From Diplonema papillatum (taxonomy: Eukaryota > Euglenozoa > Diplonemea > Diplonemida > Diplonemidae): a stretch of 64,000 nt of DNA. The number at the start of each line of letters is the position of its first letter. Position 1 is the first letter of the stretch. Below, in pieces: positions 1 to 11,145 of this stretch. The notes under the pieces were generated by a model that was not told the DNA's origin, did not search any database, and saw only the letters and a list, made by a program, of their open reading frames with translations. The position numbers were made by a program, and so were the translations under genes. Where the stretch lies: contig JAPJBO010001140.1 of NCBI GenBank assembly GCA_030068145.1, forward strand, positions 1-64,000, given 5' to 3'.

Positions 1-309
1 AAAAGTCTGGAAAAATTGGCTAAGATTGACCAAAATTCTGGCAAAAATGGCCAAAATCGGAAAAAATGGCCGAAATGGACCAAAATGAGGAAAAAATGAC
101 AAAAATCTGGAAACATGGCCAAAAATCGGCAAAAATTCTAGAAACCGTTATTTGCGTTATTTTTTCCGTTATTTTGCGTTTTCGACCGTTATATAACGTT
201 ATATAACGTTATATAACGTTATCACCGTTATAACGTTATATAACGTTATATAACGTTATCAACCGGCCATCTATGTCTCTTAATAAAATATTTAAGCGCC
301 GAAGGCGCA
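1..309. repeat. AT-rich simple repeats and tandem short palindromes
   Basis: No gene is visible. Bases 1-140 are degenerate repeats of an A-rich motif around AAAATGGCCAAAATCGG. Bases about 185-255 are a run of the self-complementary decamer ACGTTATATA. The palindromic run can form hairpins and directly abuts the left arm of the foldback-like repeat that follows. Confidence 0.7.
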
Positions 310-3300
310 ACCACCCAATCCAACTTTGTACACACGAAACAGAGATCTTATGAATCAACGAAAAGTGAGCAAAAAGTAGCCTGTAAAACCGGAACAAGTC
401 GGAAACCCCGTCGGGGGAAAGTACGACCTTCAAGTGCTCCAAGGCCAGACGACTGTATAGTTGCAAACGAATCGCAAACACGCTGAAGTTGGGACTCCCA
501 CACACTGAAATCAAGTGCTCCTTGGCAGACGAACTGTTAGTGTTGCGAACGAATCGCAAACTCACTGAAATTGAGACCCCACACACTGAAATCGACTGGG
601 AACAACCTGAGCGATCTCTCTTAATAAAAGATTGAAGCGCCGAAGGCGCAACCACCGAAACCGACTTTGTACACACGAAACAGAGATCTTATGAATCAAC
701 GAAAAGCGAGCGAAAAAGAGCGTGAAAAACCGGAAGAAGTCAAAATAGTACCTGTATCTGCCACAAGACTCCTTCGCCAGCGCTGTTTGCGATGTGGTGT
801 TTTCTCTGTTAACATTCCTGTGAGGTGGAGTTGGGGTTGGTTTACCATCCTCCAAGCGAATGGATTGGAACAGCAATTGTAGCCTACAAATCCGGTTTGT
901 CCTGCTTCATCGTAGCTGGCTGCGCAACAAGAACAAAAGTGTGGAAAGTAAGTAACTATGTATTTCTTTGTCTCCCCATCCACCTATATGTGTGGCTGTC
1001 ATCAGAGAGAGAATCATTACGTTGTTGGTGCCGTGCGCCTACAACGACGCGGCCTTGTCGTAAACGATGATGATTGCGTCGATGATGGCGCAGCCGGGGG
1101 CGTTCTGGCTGGTGGGTGCGACCGCCTGCGAGTGTTAACAGGTTGTGTCGCTGGTTCTTTTTGATCGCTTGGCCCACGGCGGCGGCTAGCACCTTGGCAG
1201 AGACTCTCAACTCCCGCTGAACAATACGTCTTGCGGATACTCGGGCACCGCATCAGTGCTTGCCCAACATCCATTCGGTCTCCAGCAGCAAAGCACTTGT
1301 GAGATCGCTGTTCAGTGTGGAGGTCGGATTGGGTGGTTGCGCCTTCGGCGCTTGAATCTTTTATCAAGAGAGATCGCTCAGGTTCTTCTCAGTCGATTTC
1401 AGTGTGTGGGGTCCCGATCTCAGCGTGTTTGCGATTCGTTCGCAACACTATACAGTCGTCTGGCCTTGGAGCACTTGAAGGTCGTATTTTCCCGTCTTTT
1501 TCCTAGTTTTTCGCCGACTGTCTTTCCGTCTTTTACCGGGTTTTACACGCTCTTTTTCGCTCGCTTTTCGTTGATTCATAAGATCTCTGTTTCGTGTGTA
1601 CATAGTTGGATTGGGTGGTTGCGCCTTCGGCGCTTGAATCTTTTATCAAGAGAGATCGCTCAGGTTGTTCTCAGTCGATTTCAGTGTGTGGGGTCCCGAT
1701 CTCAGCGTGTTTGCGATTCGTTCGCAACACTAACAGTTCGTCTGCCTAGGAGCACTTGATTTCAGTGTGTGGGGGTCCCAACTTCAGCGTGTTTGCGATT
1801 CGTTTGCAACACTATGCAGTCGTCTGGCCTTGGAGCACTTGAAGGTCGTATTTTCCCGTCTTTTTTCCAAGTTTTTCGCCGACTGTCTTTCCGACTTTTC
1901 CCGGGTTTTACACGCTCTTTTTCGCTCGCTTTTCGTTGATTCATAAGATCTCTGTTTCGTGTGTACAAAGTCAGATTGGGTGCTTGCGCCTTCGGCGCTT
2001 GAATCTTTTATTAAGAGAGATCGCTCAGGTTCTTCTCAGTCGATTTCAGTGTGTGGGGTCCCGATCTCAGCGTGTTTGCGATTCGTTCGCAACACTATAC
2101 AGTCGTCTGGCCTTGGAGCACTTGAAGGTCGTATTTTCCCGTCTTTTTCCTAGTTTTTCGCCGACTGTCTTTCCGACTTTTCCCGGGTTTTACACGCTCT
2201 TTTTCGCTCGCTTTTCGTTGATTCATAAGATCTCTGTTTCGTGTGTACATAGTTGGATTGGGTGGTTGCGCCTTCGGCGCTTGAATCTTTTATCAAGAGA
2301 GATCGCTCAGGTTCTTCTCAGTCGATTTCAGTGTGTGGGGTCCCGATCTCAGCGTGTTTGCGATTCGTTTGCAACACTAACAGTTCGTCTGCCTAGGAGC
2401 ACTTGATTTCAGTGTGTGGGGGTCCCAACTTCAGCGTGTTTGCGATTCGTTTGCAACACTATGCAGTCGTCTGATCTTGGAGCACTTGAAGGTCGTATTT
2501 TCCCGTCTTTTTTCCAAGTTTTTCGCCGACTGTCTTTCCGACTTTTCCCGGGTTTTTCACGCTCTTTTTCGCTCGCTTTTCGTTGATTCATAAGATCTCT
2601 GTTTCGTGTGTACAAAGTCGGATTGGGTGGTTGCGCCTTCGGCGCTTGAATCTTTTATTAAGAGAGATCGCTCAGGTTGTTCTCAGTCGATTTCAGTGTG
2701 TGGGGTCCCGATCTCAGCGTGTTTGCGATTCGTTTGCAACACTATACAGTCGTCTGGTCTTGGAGCACTTGAAGGTCGTATTTTCCCGTCTTTTTTCCAA
2801 GTTTTTCGCCGACTGTCTTTCCGACTTTTCCCGGGTTTTACACGCTCTTTTTCGCTCGCTTTTCGTTGATTCATAAGATCTCTGTTTCGTGTGTACAAAG
2901 TCGGATTGGGTGGTTGCGCCTTCGGCGCTTGAATCTTTTATTAAGAGAGATCGCTCAGGTTGTTCTCAGTCGATTTCAGTGTGTGGGGTCCCGATCTCAG
3001 CGTGTTTGCGATTCGTTTGCAACACTAACAGTTCGTCTGCCTAGGAGCACTTGATTTCAGTGTGTGGGAGACCCAACTTCAGCGTGTTTGCGATTCGTTT
3101 GCAACACTATACAGTCGTCTGGCCTTGGAGCACTTGAAGGTCGTATTTTCCCGTCTTTTTTCCAAGTTTTTCGCCGACTGTCTTTCCGACTTTTCCCGGT
3201 TTTACACGCTCTTTTTCGCTCGCTTTTCGTTGATTCATAAGATCTCTGTTTCGTGTGTACATAGTTGGATTGGGTGGTTGCGCCTTCGGCGCTTGAATCT

Positions 3301-3960
3301 TTTATCAAGAGAGATCGCTCAGGTTGTTCTCAGTCGATTTCAGTGTGTGGGGTCCCGATCTCAGCGTGTTTGCGATTCGTTTGCAACACTAACAGTTCGT
3401 CTGCCTAGGAGCACTTGATTTCAGTGTGTGGGAGACCCAACTTCAGCGTGTTTGCGATTTGTTTGCAACACTATACAGTCGTCTGGTCTTGGAACACTTG
3501 AAGGTCGTATTTTCCCGTCTTTTTCCAAGTTTTTCGCCGACTGTCTTTCCGACTTTTCCCGGGTTTTACACGCTCTTTTTCGCTCGCTTTTCGTTGATTC
3601 ATAAGATCTCTGTTTCATGTGTACCAAGTCGTTTTCGGTGGTTGCGCCTTCGGCGCTTGAATCTTTTATTGAGAGAGATCGCTCAGGTTGTTCTCAGTCG
3701 ATTTCAAGCGTTATTTCAGTGTGTGGGGTCCCAACTTCAGCGTGTTCGTGATTCGTTTGCAACACTAAACAGTCGTCTGGCCTTGGAGCACTTGAAGGTC
3801 TTTTTCCCGTCTTTTTTCCAAGTTTTTCGCTGACTGTCTTTCCGACTTTTCCCGGGTTTTACACGCTCGTTTTCGCTCGCTTTTCGTTGATTCATAAGAT
3901 CTCTGTTTCGTGTGTACATAGTTGGATTGGGTGGTTGCGCCTTCGGCGCTTGAATCTTTT
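310..3960. repeat. Foldback-like repeat, copy 1
   Basis: The left part (about 310-740) is the reverse complement of subunits that recur in forward orientation from about 1,315 to 3,960. For example, the segment with GAAACAGAGATCTTATGAAT on the left appears as ATTCATAAGATCTCTGTTTC on the right. Between the arms lies a core of about 570 bp that is not part of the array. The right arm is a tandem array in which two subunit sizes alternate, about 290 bp and about 362 bp; the longer one carries an extra block of about 75 bp beginning CAGTTCGTCTGCC. Inverted arms made of tandem subunits around a unique core are the layout of foldback elements. Many open frames cross the array but are repeat translations, not genes. 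No convincing transposase was recognised in the core. Confidence 0.7.
740..1314. other. Unique core of foldback-like repeat copy 1
   Basis: This non-array segment sits between the inverted arms and is nearly identical to 12,320-12,885 in the second copy; the second copy lacks two short stretches near 838-866 and 990-1,000. Minus-strand frames contain a short helix-turn-helix-like stretch (SARRIVQRELRVS) that could be a decayed transposase end, but the match is too short to name a family. Confidence 0.45.
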
Positions 3961-4432
3961 AGCGTTTATTGTGGTTTAGAGGTTCGGTGTTTTAGGGTCT
4001 CCGGTTGACCATTGAGGCTGTGAGGCGGGTGGTATGAGGGTAGTAGGTATGCTTATACACTTTAACTACGGCTAGCCATGTTTGTAAGTGTTGCGCTTTT
4101 ATTAAGAGAGATCGCTCAGGTTGTTCTCAGTCGATTTCAGTGTGTAGGGTCCCGATCTCAGCGTGTTTGCGATTCGTTCACAACACTAACAGTTCGTCTG
4201 CCTAGGAGCACTTGATTTCAGTGTGGGAGTCCCAACTTCAGCGCGTTTGCGATTCGTTTGCAACACTACAATCGTCTGGCCTTGGAGCACTTGAAGGTCT
4301 TTTTCCCGTCTTTTTTCCAAGTTTTTCGCCGACTGTTTTTTCCGACTTCCTCCAGGGTTTGTAAACACTCTTTTTTGCTCGCTTTTTCGCTGAATCGTAA
4401 GATCTCTGTTTCGTGTGTACATAGTTGGATTG
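3961..4432. repeat. Array flank and partial foldback subunits
   Basis: A short single-copy stretch (3,961-4,100) is followed by more foldback-array subunit sequence (4,100-4,432), whose end runs into the AT-rich satellite. No gene was seen. Confidence 0.6.
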
Positions 4433-4765
4433 GGTGGTTTCGGATTTTTTTTTTGGCCCAAAAAAATTTCGGAAAATTTTCGGATTTTTTTTTTGGCCCA
4501 AAAAAATTTCGGAAATTTTTCGGATTTTTTTTTTTTGGCCCAAAAATTTTTCGGAAAATTTTTGGATTTTTTTTTTTGGCCCAAAAAATTTTCGGATTTT
4601 TTTTTTGGCCCAAAAATTTTTCGGAAAATTTTCGGATTTTTTTTTTTGGCCCAAAAATTTTTTGGAAATTTTCGGATTTTTTTTTTTTTTGGCCCAAAAA
4701 AATTTCGGAAATTTTTCGGATTTTTTTTTTTGGCCCAAAAATTTTTTTTTTCCTGAAAATATTTT
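4433..4765. repeat. AT-rich tandem satellite (TTTTTGGCCCAAAAA type)
   Basis: About nine degenerate units of roughly 35 bp combine a T-run, GGCCCAAAAA and TTTCGGAAA. The long Phe/Lys-rich frames across it on both strands are compositional artefacts. Related arrays occur at 14,400-14,670 and 21,290-21,370. Confidence 0.85.
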
Positions 4766-4785
4766 CGGGAAAATTTGGTCACAAT

Positions 4786-5100
4786 CCCAAAAAAGGTAGA
4801 GATAAGGGCGCAACCCCCAAAAAAGGTCGAGATAAGGGCGCAACCCCCAAAAAAGGTCGAGATAAGGGCGCAACCCTCAAAAAAGGTCGAGATAAGGGAA
4901 CAACCCCCAAAAAAGGTCGAGATAAGGGAACAAGCCAAAAACGGGCCAAAAAGGTAGAGATAAGGGCGCAGCTCAAAAAGGTAGAGATAAGGGCGCATCT
5001 CAAAAAGGTCGAGATAAGGGCGCAACCCAAAAATGGGCCAAAAAGGTCGAGATAAGGGCGCAACCCAGAAATGGGCAAAAAAGGTATCGATAAGGTCTCA
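4786..5100. repeat. 30-bp tandem array (GGTCGAGATAAGGGCGCAAC)
   Basis: About ten units of 28-36 bp share AAAAAGGTCGAGATAAGGG. A near-identical array with the same order of variants and the same flanks lies at 21,405-21,700, so both derive from one segmental copy event. Frames across it encode only the repeat. Confidence 0.85.
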
Positions 5101-6090
5101 TGAGACGGTATCGGGACCGCCGCCGCGATGTAGGGACGCAGTGCCCGGCGTACCCTGACTGGACGATCGGGAGAGCGGCGAGGTGGGCCCTGCCTGCCCC
5201 ACCACAACTGCACCCAGACCCCGTGCATATGCCGGGTGTCGATATAGAGAAGGCACTCGTCACGTGCGCGACCCATCACAAAGGGAAGTGTGAGGCGTGC
5301 AGAGCACTCGTCCGAAGGGACGTGCCCACGGTAGAGATGTGCTGCCGGCACCATCACCACGCGAACGATGCAGCCGATCGCGGTGTGTGTCGCCTCTGCG
5401 TCAGCGTAGGGAGCCTCTTGCACTCTTGGCAGGTTCCTCTGCCATGCGTGCGGCAGGCATGATGCCCGCTGCGGCAACACGCCGCCGCCGTCTTGCACTC
5501 GCCGCTGTGCTCTGCGCACACCGCGATCGGCTGCATGTTGCCGCCGCGGCCACCACCAGTCCAACGAACCGAACGTCCCGTCAACCCCCGGACGCAACAA
5601 GAAGAAGAGGCCCTCCTCACCCACCCAGGTGGGCGTACAACGGGGAACGCCAGTTGGAAAGCGAGCGGCGCAAGCGCCGCCCGCGGCAACGAAAAAGGAG
5701 ACGGCGACGACCGGACGGGCGACCAAAAGGCCGCCACCAACGCCAGGAACCAGCGAACGACCAGCGCTGAAGAAAAGGGTGCTAGGCACCCCGAAGGAAG
5801 GCCCGATCGCCGGCCGCAAGCGGAAGAAGACGAAGGCGACCACCCCCGACTCAGGGGTGCATCGAAGGAAGAAGAAGGTACCGAGGGCAGGCAGCTCTCA
5901 GAAACGACCGGGGACCACGGGCACACCAACGCCCTCGAAAGTGAAAAACGGACACATGTGCCCGCCCTCGTACTCGCCGACTCAGTCTCTGGAATCGCAA
6001 GAAAGCCAAACCCCGCTAGCTCCACAAATGCTCGACCTTGACGACGCAATGGCAGGTGACGACGTCATCCGATAACCTGACTTTCAAGGC
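5101..6090. other. GC-rich segment of unknown nature
   Basis: A sharp change to GC-rich sequence follows the 30-bp array. All six frames are partly open and rich in Arg, Pro and Ala; no frame starts at a convincing ATG and no domain is recognisable. A short inverted repeat built on GATGCAGCCGATCGCGGTGT lies at about 5,369-5,388 and 5,519-5,538. One minus-strand frame is Cys/His-rich over about 35 residues. It may be a decayed mobile-element ORF, because the region just downstream ends in a tail shared with another locus. Confidence 0.35.
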
Positions 6091-6354
6091 AGTGCATGTT
6101 AATCCACGTGGTTCATGTACTTAAAAGAACTCAATGCTTAACGAACATCGACGTGGGCGGCATAGAGAAAGAAGAACTACTCTACGGCACCAGAAAGTCC
6201 AAAAATACCATGGTAAAGAAAATTAAAGTTAAAATTAGAAGTAAAAGGAGAAAAAAGAAATTGTCGACAACGAAAGAAAGAATAGAAAAAACAGAAAACG
6301 GGAAAAAAAGAAAAAAAGAAAAAAAGAAGAAAAAAAGACTCTGCATTCCGTGAA

Positions 6355-6425
6355 AAAGACTTGATGCTAGCATCAAACACTTAGAGGCAAGTAGCGCCTG
6401 AACACGAAACTAAGATTTTCCCCTA
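6355..6425. repeat. Dispersed repeat tail shared with 54,292-54,363
   Basis: The stretch GACTTGATGCTAGCATCAA and, about 35 bases later, ACTAAGATTTTCCCC recur in the same order in an intron 48 kb away. Conserved sequence at the 3' side of otherwise unrelated DNA suggests a shared retroposon or transposon terminus. An A-rich purine tract precedes this copy (about 6,200-6,350). Confidence 0.55.
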
Positions 6426-6519
6426 ATACTGGTCCAGTTTTGGTCCAATTTTGGTCCAATTCTGGTCCCCAAACACTATGCGCAACTAAGCGAAACAGCC
6501 CAAAGCACTAGTTCCGCAT

Positions 6520-6845
6520 ACTTTCGGGTCGTTCCGCATAGTTGCGCATAGTTTTTTGGGCTGTTCCGCATACTTTCGGGTCGTTCCGCATAGTTGTGCA
6601 TAGTTGTTTTGGGCTGTTCCGCATACTTTCGGGTCGTTCCGCATAGTTGCGCATAGTTTTTTGGGTCGTTCCGCATACTTGAGCATAGTTGCGAATAGTT
6701 GTTTTGGGCTGTTCCGCATACTTTCAGGTCGTTCCGCATAGTTGCGCATAGTTGCGCATAGTTGTTTTGGGCTGTTCCGCATAATTTCGGGTCGTTCCGT
6801 ATACTTGCGCTTAGTTGCGCATAGGCTGTTCCGCATAGTTGCGCC
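6520..6845. repeat. Tandem array of GTTCCGCATA units
   Basis: About seven imperfect units of roughly 50-55 bp are built from GGGTCGTTCCGCATAGTTGC, GCATAGTTGTTTTGGGCTG and GTTCCGCATACTTTCG. Frames read Asn/Tyr-rich peptides on the minus strand with no sign of selection. No gene. Confidence 0.8.
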
Positions 6846-7019
6846 CACCACAAAAACCTCAAAAAAAATCTGCTGTGCGGGGCCAAGAAAAACTACAGTA
6901 TAAAAGCCCCAAAAAAAATCTCCCCCGCTGCGCGGGGAAAAATTGGTAGGTTAGAAAAAAAATTCTCTGGATTTCTGGGGGGTGGGTGGGTACCCCCCCC
7001 CCTCCCCCATTTTCGACGG

Positions 7020-7340
7020 ACAATGTCCGTCGGTATTCCAAAAATGTCGTCCCTTTTTGAATTTTAAAATTTTGGAACAAACTCTGCAGTAATTTTTGAG
7101 GAAGTTGAGCAAATTTTTTTTTTTCCAAAAATTTTTTTAGGGCTCCCGCGGGAGCGTTTTAAAAAAAGACACAAGGTTTTGACCCTGCATGGTATCATGC
7201 AGGATCAAAACCTTGTGTCTTTTTGAAAATGGCAAAAAAAAAAATTCCAGAGAAAAATTGGGTTTTTGAATTTTAAAATTTTGGGTCCATCGGCTCCGTG
7301 GGAGCGTTTTAAAAAGACACAAGGTTTGGACCCTGCACGG
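7020..7340. mobile_element. Two degraded or partial copies of the CATGCAGGG MITE
   Basis: A right end (about 7,040-7,193) with the MITE interior in reverse orientation finishes in CCCTGCATG. After GTAT a second, internally shortened copy starts (7,198) and ends near 7,340 with one changed base in its terminal repeat. Both share the conserved GAGCGTTTTAAAAAGACACA block with the complete copies. Confidence 0.65.
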
Positions 7341-7344
7341 TATA

Positions 7345-7560
7345 CCACACCAAAATTTTGACCCAAAATTTTGAACCCAAAATTTTGACCTAAAATTTTG
7401 AACCCAAAATTGACCCAAAATTTTTGACCCAAAATTTTGAACCCAAAATTTTGACCTAAATTTTTGAACCCAAATTTTGACCCAAAATTTTTGACCCAAA
7501 ATTTTGACCCCAAATTTTTGAACCCAAAATTTTGACCCAAAATTTTGACCAAGTAGCCAG
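7345..7560. repeat. AT-rich tandem satellite (AAAATTTTGACCC type)
   Basis: About fifteen short units are variants of ACCCAAAATTTTGA. A related array lies at 11,440-11,640. The translated frames are artefacts. Confidence 0.85.
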
Positions 7561-7914
7561 TTCAAAGTAGCCAGGGTCTAAAGTCCTCACAGTTCACTGG
7601 GGGAATCCAGACAAGTCAAGTCACTTGAACAACACAGCCGAACAGGTTGGGTTTAGGGGGGGGGCACAGAGCAATCACACAAAGCCGATGTGCCTTTAGG
7701 GCATTTCTCAAACTATTTGCATGCAGCAATTGACCATTATGGAAGTATGCGTGATTTCTGTGCAGGATTTTTTGCGATCGAAATACCGATCACTTCACGG
7801 GAGTGTTTCTGTTTTCCAACGGACTCCGGAAGTTGGTATGAGCCCATGGGACACACGTGCTCACCAGAACTGATGCATACATTGGCCGCCTCAGCAGCAG
7901 GTGATCCCGGGTAC

Positions 7915-8126
7915 CATGCAGGGTCAAAACCTTGTGTCTTTTTAAAACGCTCCCGCGGGGCCGATGGAGCCCTAAAATTTTTTTTTTTAAAAAAAAAATT
8001 TGCTCAACTTCCTCAAAAATTACTGCAGAGTTTGTTCCAAACTTTTAAAATTCAAAAAACCCATTTTTTTTCTGGAAATTTTTTTTTGGCCATTTCCAAA
8101 AAGACACAAGGTTTTGACCCTGCATG
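7915..8126 (+). mobile_element. MITE copy 1 (CATGCAGGG family)
   Basis: A 212-bp non-coding element with terminal inverted repeats beginning CATGCAGGGTCAAAACC and ending in the complement. GTAC flanks it on both sides (7,911-7,914 and 8,127-8,130). The interior has AAACGCTCCCGCGGGGCCGA near the left end and a long AT-rich middle. Confidence 0.85.
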
Positions 8127-8534
8127 GTACATAGTATCAGCATGTGCGGCCACCGGAGTCTCCACCCAAGTGTGGATAGACAACATCAGGTACACTGGTG
8201 ATCGATCAGACGTTGTGTGGGAAACACAGCGGCTCAGGCCCAAAAGTGCCGAATCACCTGGAAACAGGCTGGATTTGGGTGAACAGTATGATTTCCTAGG
8301 TGTTGCTTTTGACCACAAAGAAAAGACAGTAGCTCCAGCACAAAAGTAGCTACAAAAGATCGACGCAGTTGACCTATCACAGACCACTGCTTCCGAGTTG
8401 GAGTCATTGGGGGGAAGGTTGTTGCATGCAAGCGCTGTGGCAGCTGTGTCCCCAGGCGATTTTTGGTTTGCCTTGAAGTTTTTGAGACGCGTAATGAACG
8501 CACTCAACCGTGGAGAACGACAGGAAGTGGATAT

Positions 8535-8746
8535 CATGCAGGGTCAAAACCTTGTGTCTTTTTAAAACGCTCCCGCGGGGCCGATGGAGCCCTAAAAATT
8601 TTTTTGGAAAAAAAAAAATTTGCTCAACTTCCTCAAAAATTACTGCAGAGTTTGTTCCAAACTTTTAAAATTCAAAAAACCCATTTTTTTTCCGGAATTT
8701 TTTTTTTGGCCATTTCCAAAAAGACACAAGGTTTTGACCCTGCATG
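8535..8746 (+). mobile_element. MITE copy 2
   Basis: Same family and orientation as copy 1, 212 bp, with intact terminal inverted repeats. The 4-bp direct repeat ATAT flanks it (8,531-8,534 and 8,747-8,750). Confidence 0.85.
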
Positions 8747-8945
8747 ATATCGTGAAAGTACCTCCGTCCGCAAGGCGGGAGCTGCAGAGATGGGGAAACG
8801 CGGTAAAGAGGTCAAGAAGGATGCAACAGGGCTCACAAGAGCCGGCAGCAACGGTCTTTGTTGATGCCTCTTTGTCCGGCTGGGGAGGGGTAATTGTAAA
8901 CCGGACCACGGCCGAGATGACGGTTGTTGGAGACAAGTGGGATAA

Positions 8946-9156
8946 CATGCAGGGTCAAAACCTTGTGTCTTTTTGAAAATGGCAAAAAAAAAATTTCCGG
9001 AAAAAAAATGGGTTTTTTGAATTTTAAAAGTTTGGAACAAACTCTGCAGTAATTTTTGAGGAAGTTGAGCAAAATTTTTTTTTTCCAAAATTTTTTTTCG
9101 GGTCCATCGGCCCCGCGGGAGCGTTTTAAAAAGACACAAGGTTTTGACCCTGCATG
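8946..9156 (-). mobile_element. MITE copy 3 (reverse orientation)
   Basis: 211 bp, same ends, but the GCGGGAGCGTTTTAAAAAGA block lies on the right, so it is inverted relative to copies 1 and 2. The 4-bp direct repeat ATAA flanks it (8,942-8,945 and 9,157-9,160). Confidence 0.85.
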
Positions 9157-9572
9157 ATAAACTGAGGGCAGATGAACATATCAATGTCTTAGAGGCATGG
9201 GCCTTAAAAGAAACCTTGTCTCGTTTACCGGAATCACTCCGGGGTTCCCACTTAGACATACGGGTGGACAACACCACAGTGATGGGAGCAGCAAGGAAAG
9301 GAGTGAGCTCGCGATCATTCGCGTTGAATCAGGCCGTAATGGCAGCGATACACATCCTCCAGGAGCTCAATTGCACATGGTCGATACGCTGGGTGAAATC
9401 TGGGGACAACCCAGCTGACCTACCCTCTCGTGTGCACCAGCTTCCCCTGCACTTGTGCAGGAGGTTGCACAAGCAATCGGGGCTTTCTTAACTGGCGATG
9501 GGGTGGCGGCTGACGGTCGCTGCAAACGTGCAAGCGGCGCAATGCCCCACTCGTGAGTTCCTCTCTTGTTAA

Positions 9573-9765
9573 CATGCAGGGTCAAAACCTTGTCTTTTTA
9601 AAACGCTCCCGCGGGGCCGATGGAGCCCTGAAAAAAATTTTGGAAAAAAAAAAAATTTGCTCAACTTCCTCAAAAATTACTGCAGAGTTTGTTCCAAACT
9701 TTTAAAATTCAAAAAACCCACTTTTTTTCCATTTCCAAAAAGACACAAGGTTTTGACCCTGCATG
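9573..9765 (+). mobile_element. MITE copy 4 (slightly shortened)
   Basis: 193 bp, with small internal losses but both termini intact. TTAA flanks it (9,569-9,572 and 9,766-9,769). Confidence 0.85.
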
Positions 9766-9773
9766 TTAAGTAC

Positions 9774-9983
9774 CATGCAGGGTCAAAACCTTGTGTCTTT
9801 TTAAAACGCTCCCGCGGGGCATGGAGCCCTAAATTTTTTTTTGGAAAAAAAAAAATTTGCTCAACTTCCTCAAAAATTACTGCAGAGTTTGTTCCAAACT
9901 TTTAAAATTCAAAAAACCCAATTTTTTTCTGGAAATAAAATTTTGGCCATTTCCAAAAAGACACAAGGTTCTGACCCTGCATG
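9774..9983 (+). mobile_element. MITE copy 5
   Basis: 210 bp with GTAC on both sides (9,770-9,773 and 9,984-9,987). It lies only 8 bases after copy 4, in the same orientation. Confidence 0.85.
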
Positions 9984-9991
9984 GTACATAG

Positions 9992-10204
9992 CATGCAGGG
10001 TCAAAACCTTGTGTCTTTTTAAAACGCTCCCGCGGGGCCGATGGAGCCCTAAAAAATTTTTTGGAAAAAAAAAATTTTGCTCAACTTCCTCAAAAATTAC
10101 TGCAGAGTTTGTTCCAAACTTTTAAAATTCAAAAACCCCAATTTTTTTCTGGAATTTTTTTTTTTTGCCATTTTCAAAAAGACACAAGGTTTTGACCCTG
10201 CATG
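9992..10204 (+). mobile_element. MITE copy 6
   Basis: 213 bp, with ATAG on the left and ATAA on the right, so the duplication is imperfect or one base has mutated. It abuts the 3' end of the Merlin-like transposase frame on the opposite strand. Confidence 0.8.
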
Positions 10205-11145
10205 ATAAACAGAGGGGATGAAGCGGTCCCCAACTCAATAATGTCCTCGTCAAGGACAGCTGAAAGCTCTTCAGCAGAGATCGGTGGCGGTGGGGGTACT
10301 ACAGACACATCTGTTGAGTTTGTCCACTCACCGTGCCCGGATGGCAGAGTCACTTTTGATTGGGGTTTGATTAGGCTCATCCACTTCTGTGGAAGCTGCC
10401 TGATCACCATCTTGCACCCCTCCCCTCTCTGCACAATACCAAGAAATCGCAAGTAGGAGTACTCCCGCTCACCCTTGCTGTTCTTCCGTTTCTCTGTTCC
10501 CACAGAGAATTCGTCTAACTCCAGGCACTTGCCTGGGCCTCCAAGAGGCAGATTCTGTGCTTCCAGCAGCCGGAGGCCACTATGAGTGAGGTGAGTCAGG
10601 ATCTTGTTGTACTTTGCATGCGTTCCCTTGGACATGTGGATGAAAGAATTTTGTGCTCTGTGAGACAGGCCATGAGCAAACCCACAAATCTTTTCCAAGA
10701 ATTGCAAGGGTGAGATGAGAATGGTCTTCACGATGTCTGCAAGCTCCTTCTTCCTCTCTTCCTTGTTTGCACATGTTGCCTTGATCGACAAGCTCACCGC
10801 CTTTCCGAGGGCATCCCCAAGAACAGAACAGCCCCCAACGCAGCTGCCACACCTGCAAGACCATGTTGGCCAACCAGCTGAACTTGTTGTTGTTGACAGC
10901 TTCCACTTAGTCAGCTTTCGCTTGCAACCAGTGCACTTCACTGACATTGGAAGCACTTGGTATGCCATGAGTGTCTCTATTACACTTTCAGCTCCCTCTG
11001 AGGCCACCTTCAGAAGCTCCAATTCAGGCTTTGCGAGCCGGGCTGAGCGAATCACTCCTGAATACAACAGTTTTCGGTCACCCCCACGCGTACCAGTCAG
11101 CCATCTTCTTTGTTTTCCTTTCTGGAGGTGTGCTTGTTCCGCCAT
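10205..11145 (-). pseudogene. Merlin/ISXO2-like DDE transposase, truncated
   Basis: A minus-strand frame of about 310 residues. Near residue 70 it has a zinc-ribbon-like start (CTGCKRKL, then WSCRCGSC). Near residue 200 it has LGGPGKCLELDEFSVG, which resembles the GGxGxxVEIDE signature of IS1595/ISXO2 and the eukaryotic Merlin superfamily. This is followed by a conserved strand (FLGIVQRG) and a basic segment. The acidic residue in ELDE would be the first catalytic Asp. Later catalytic positions are not evident, because the C-terminal part becomes Pro-rich and the frame then runs into MITE copy 6. It is therefore probably a truncated, inactive copy. The family call rests on motif memory only; another zinc-ribbon DDE family is possible. 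Confidence 0.55.

Larger units (their letters stand above)
7690..9500 (+). mobile_element. Fossil retroelement: RT and RNase H remains, MITE-interrupted
   Basis: Between and beside several MITE copies the plus strand encodes pieces that resemble the late part of a reverse transcriptase and an RNase H, with the Asp-containing strands of the RNase H fold and an NPADLPSR-like end. The arrangement resembles the RT-RNase H of DIRS/tyrosine-recombinase retroelements, and remains of the same kind recur at 16.5-18 kb and 25.7-26.9 kb. The copy is broken: at least three MITEs sit inside it and further interruptions are likely. No flanking terminal repeats were recognised, so the ends are approximate. 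It predates the MITE insertions. Confidence 0.65.

Noticed and set aside
1256-3833. Series of 60-170 aa frames in the foldback array
   Set aside because: The same peptides recur once per repeat unit and in overlapping frames; there is no start context or domain.
4258-5055. Long Phe/Lys-rich and KKGRDKGA frames as proteins
   Set aside because: They are translations of AT-rich and 30-bp tandem arrays, open on both strands.
9573-9765. Assigning the MITE family to piggyBac because copy 4 is flanked by TTAA
   Set aside because: Other copies are flanked by GTAC, ATAT, ATAA and ATAC, and the termini do not start with the usual CCC of piggyBac.
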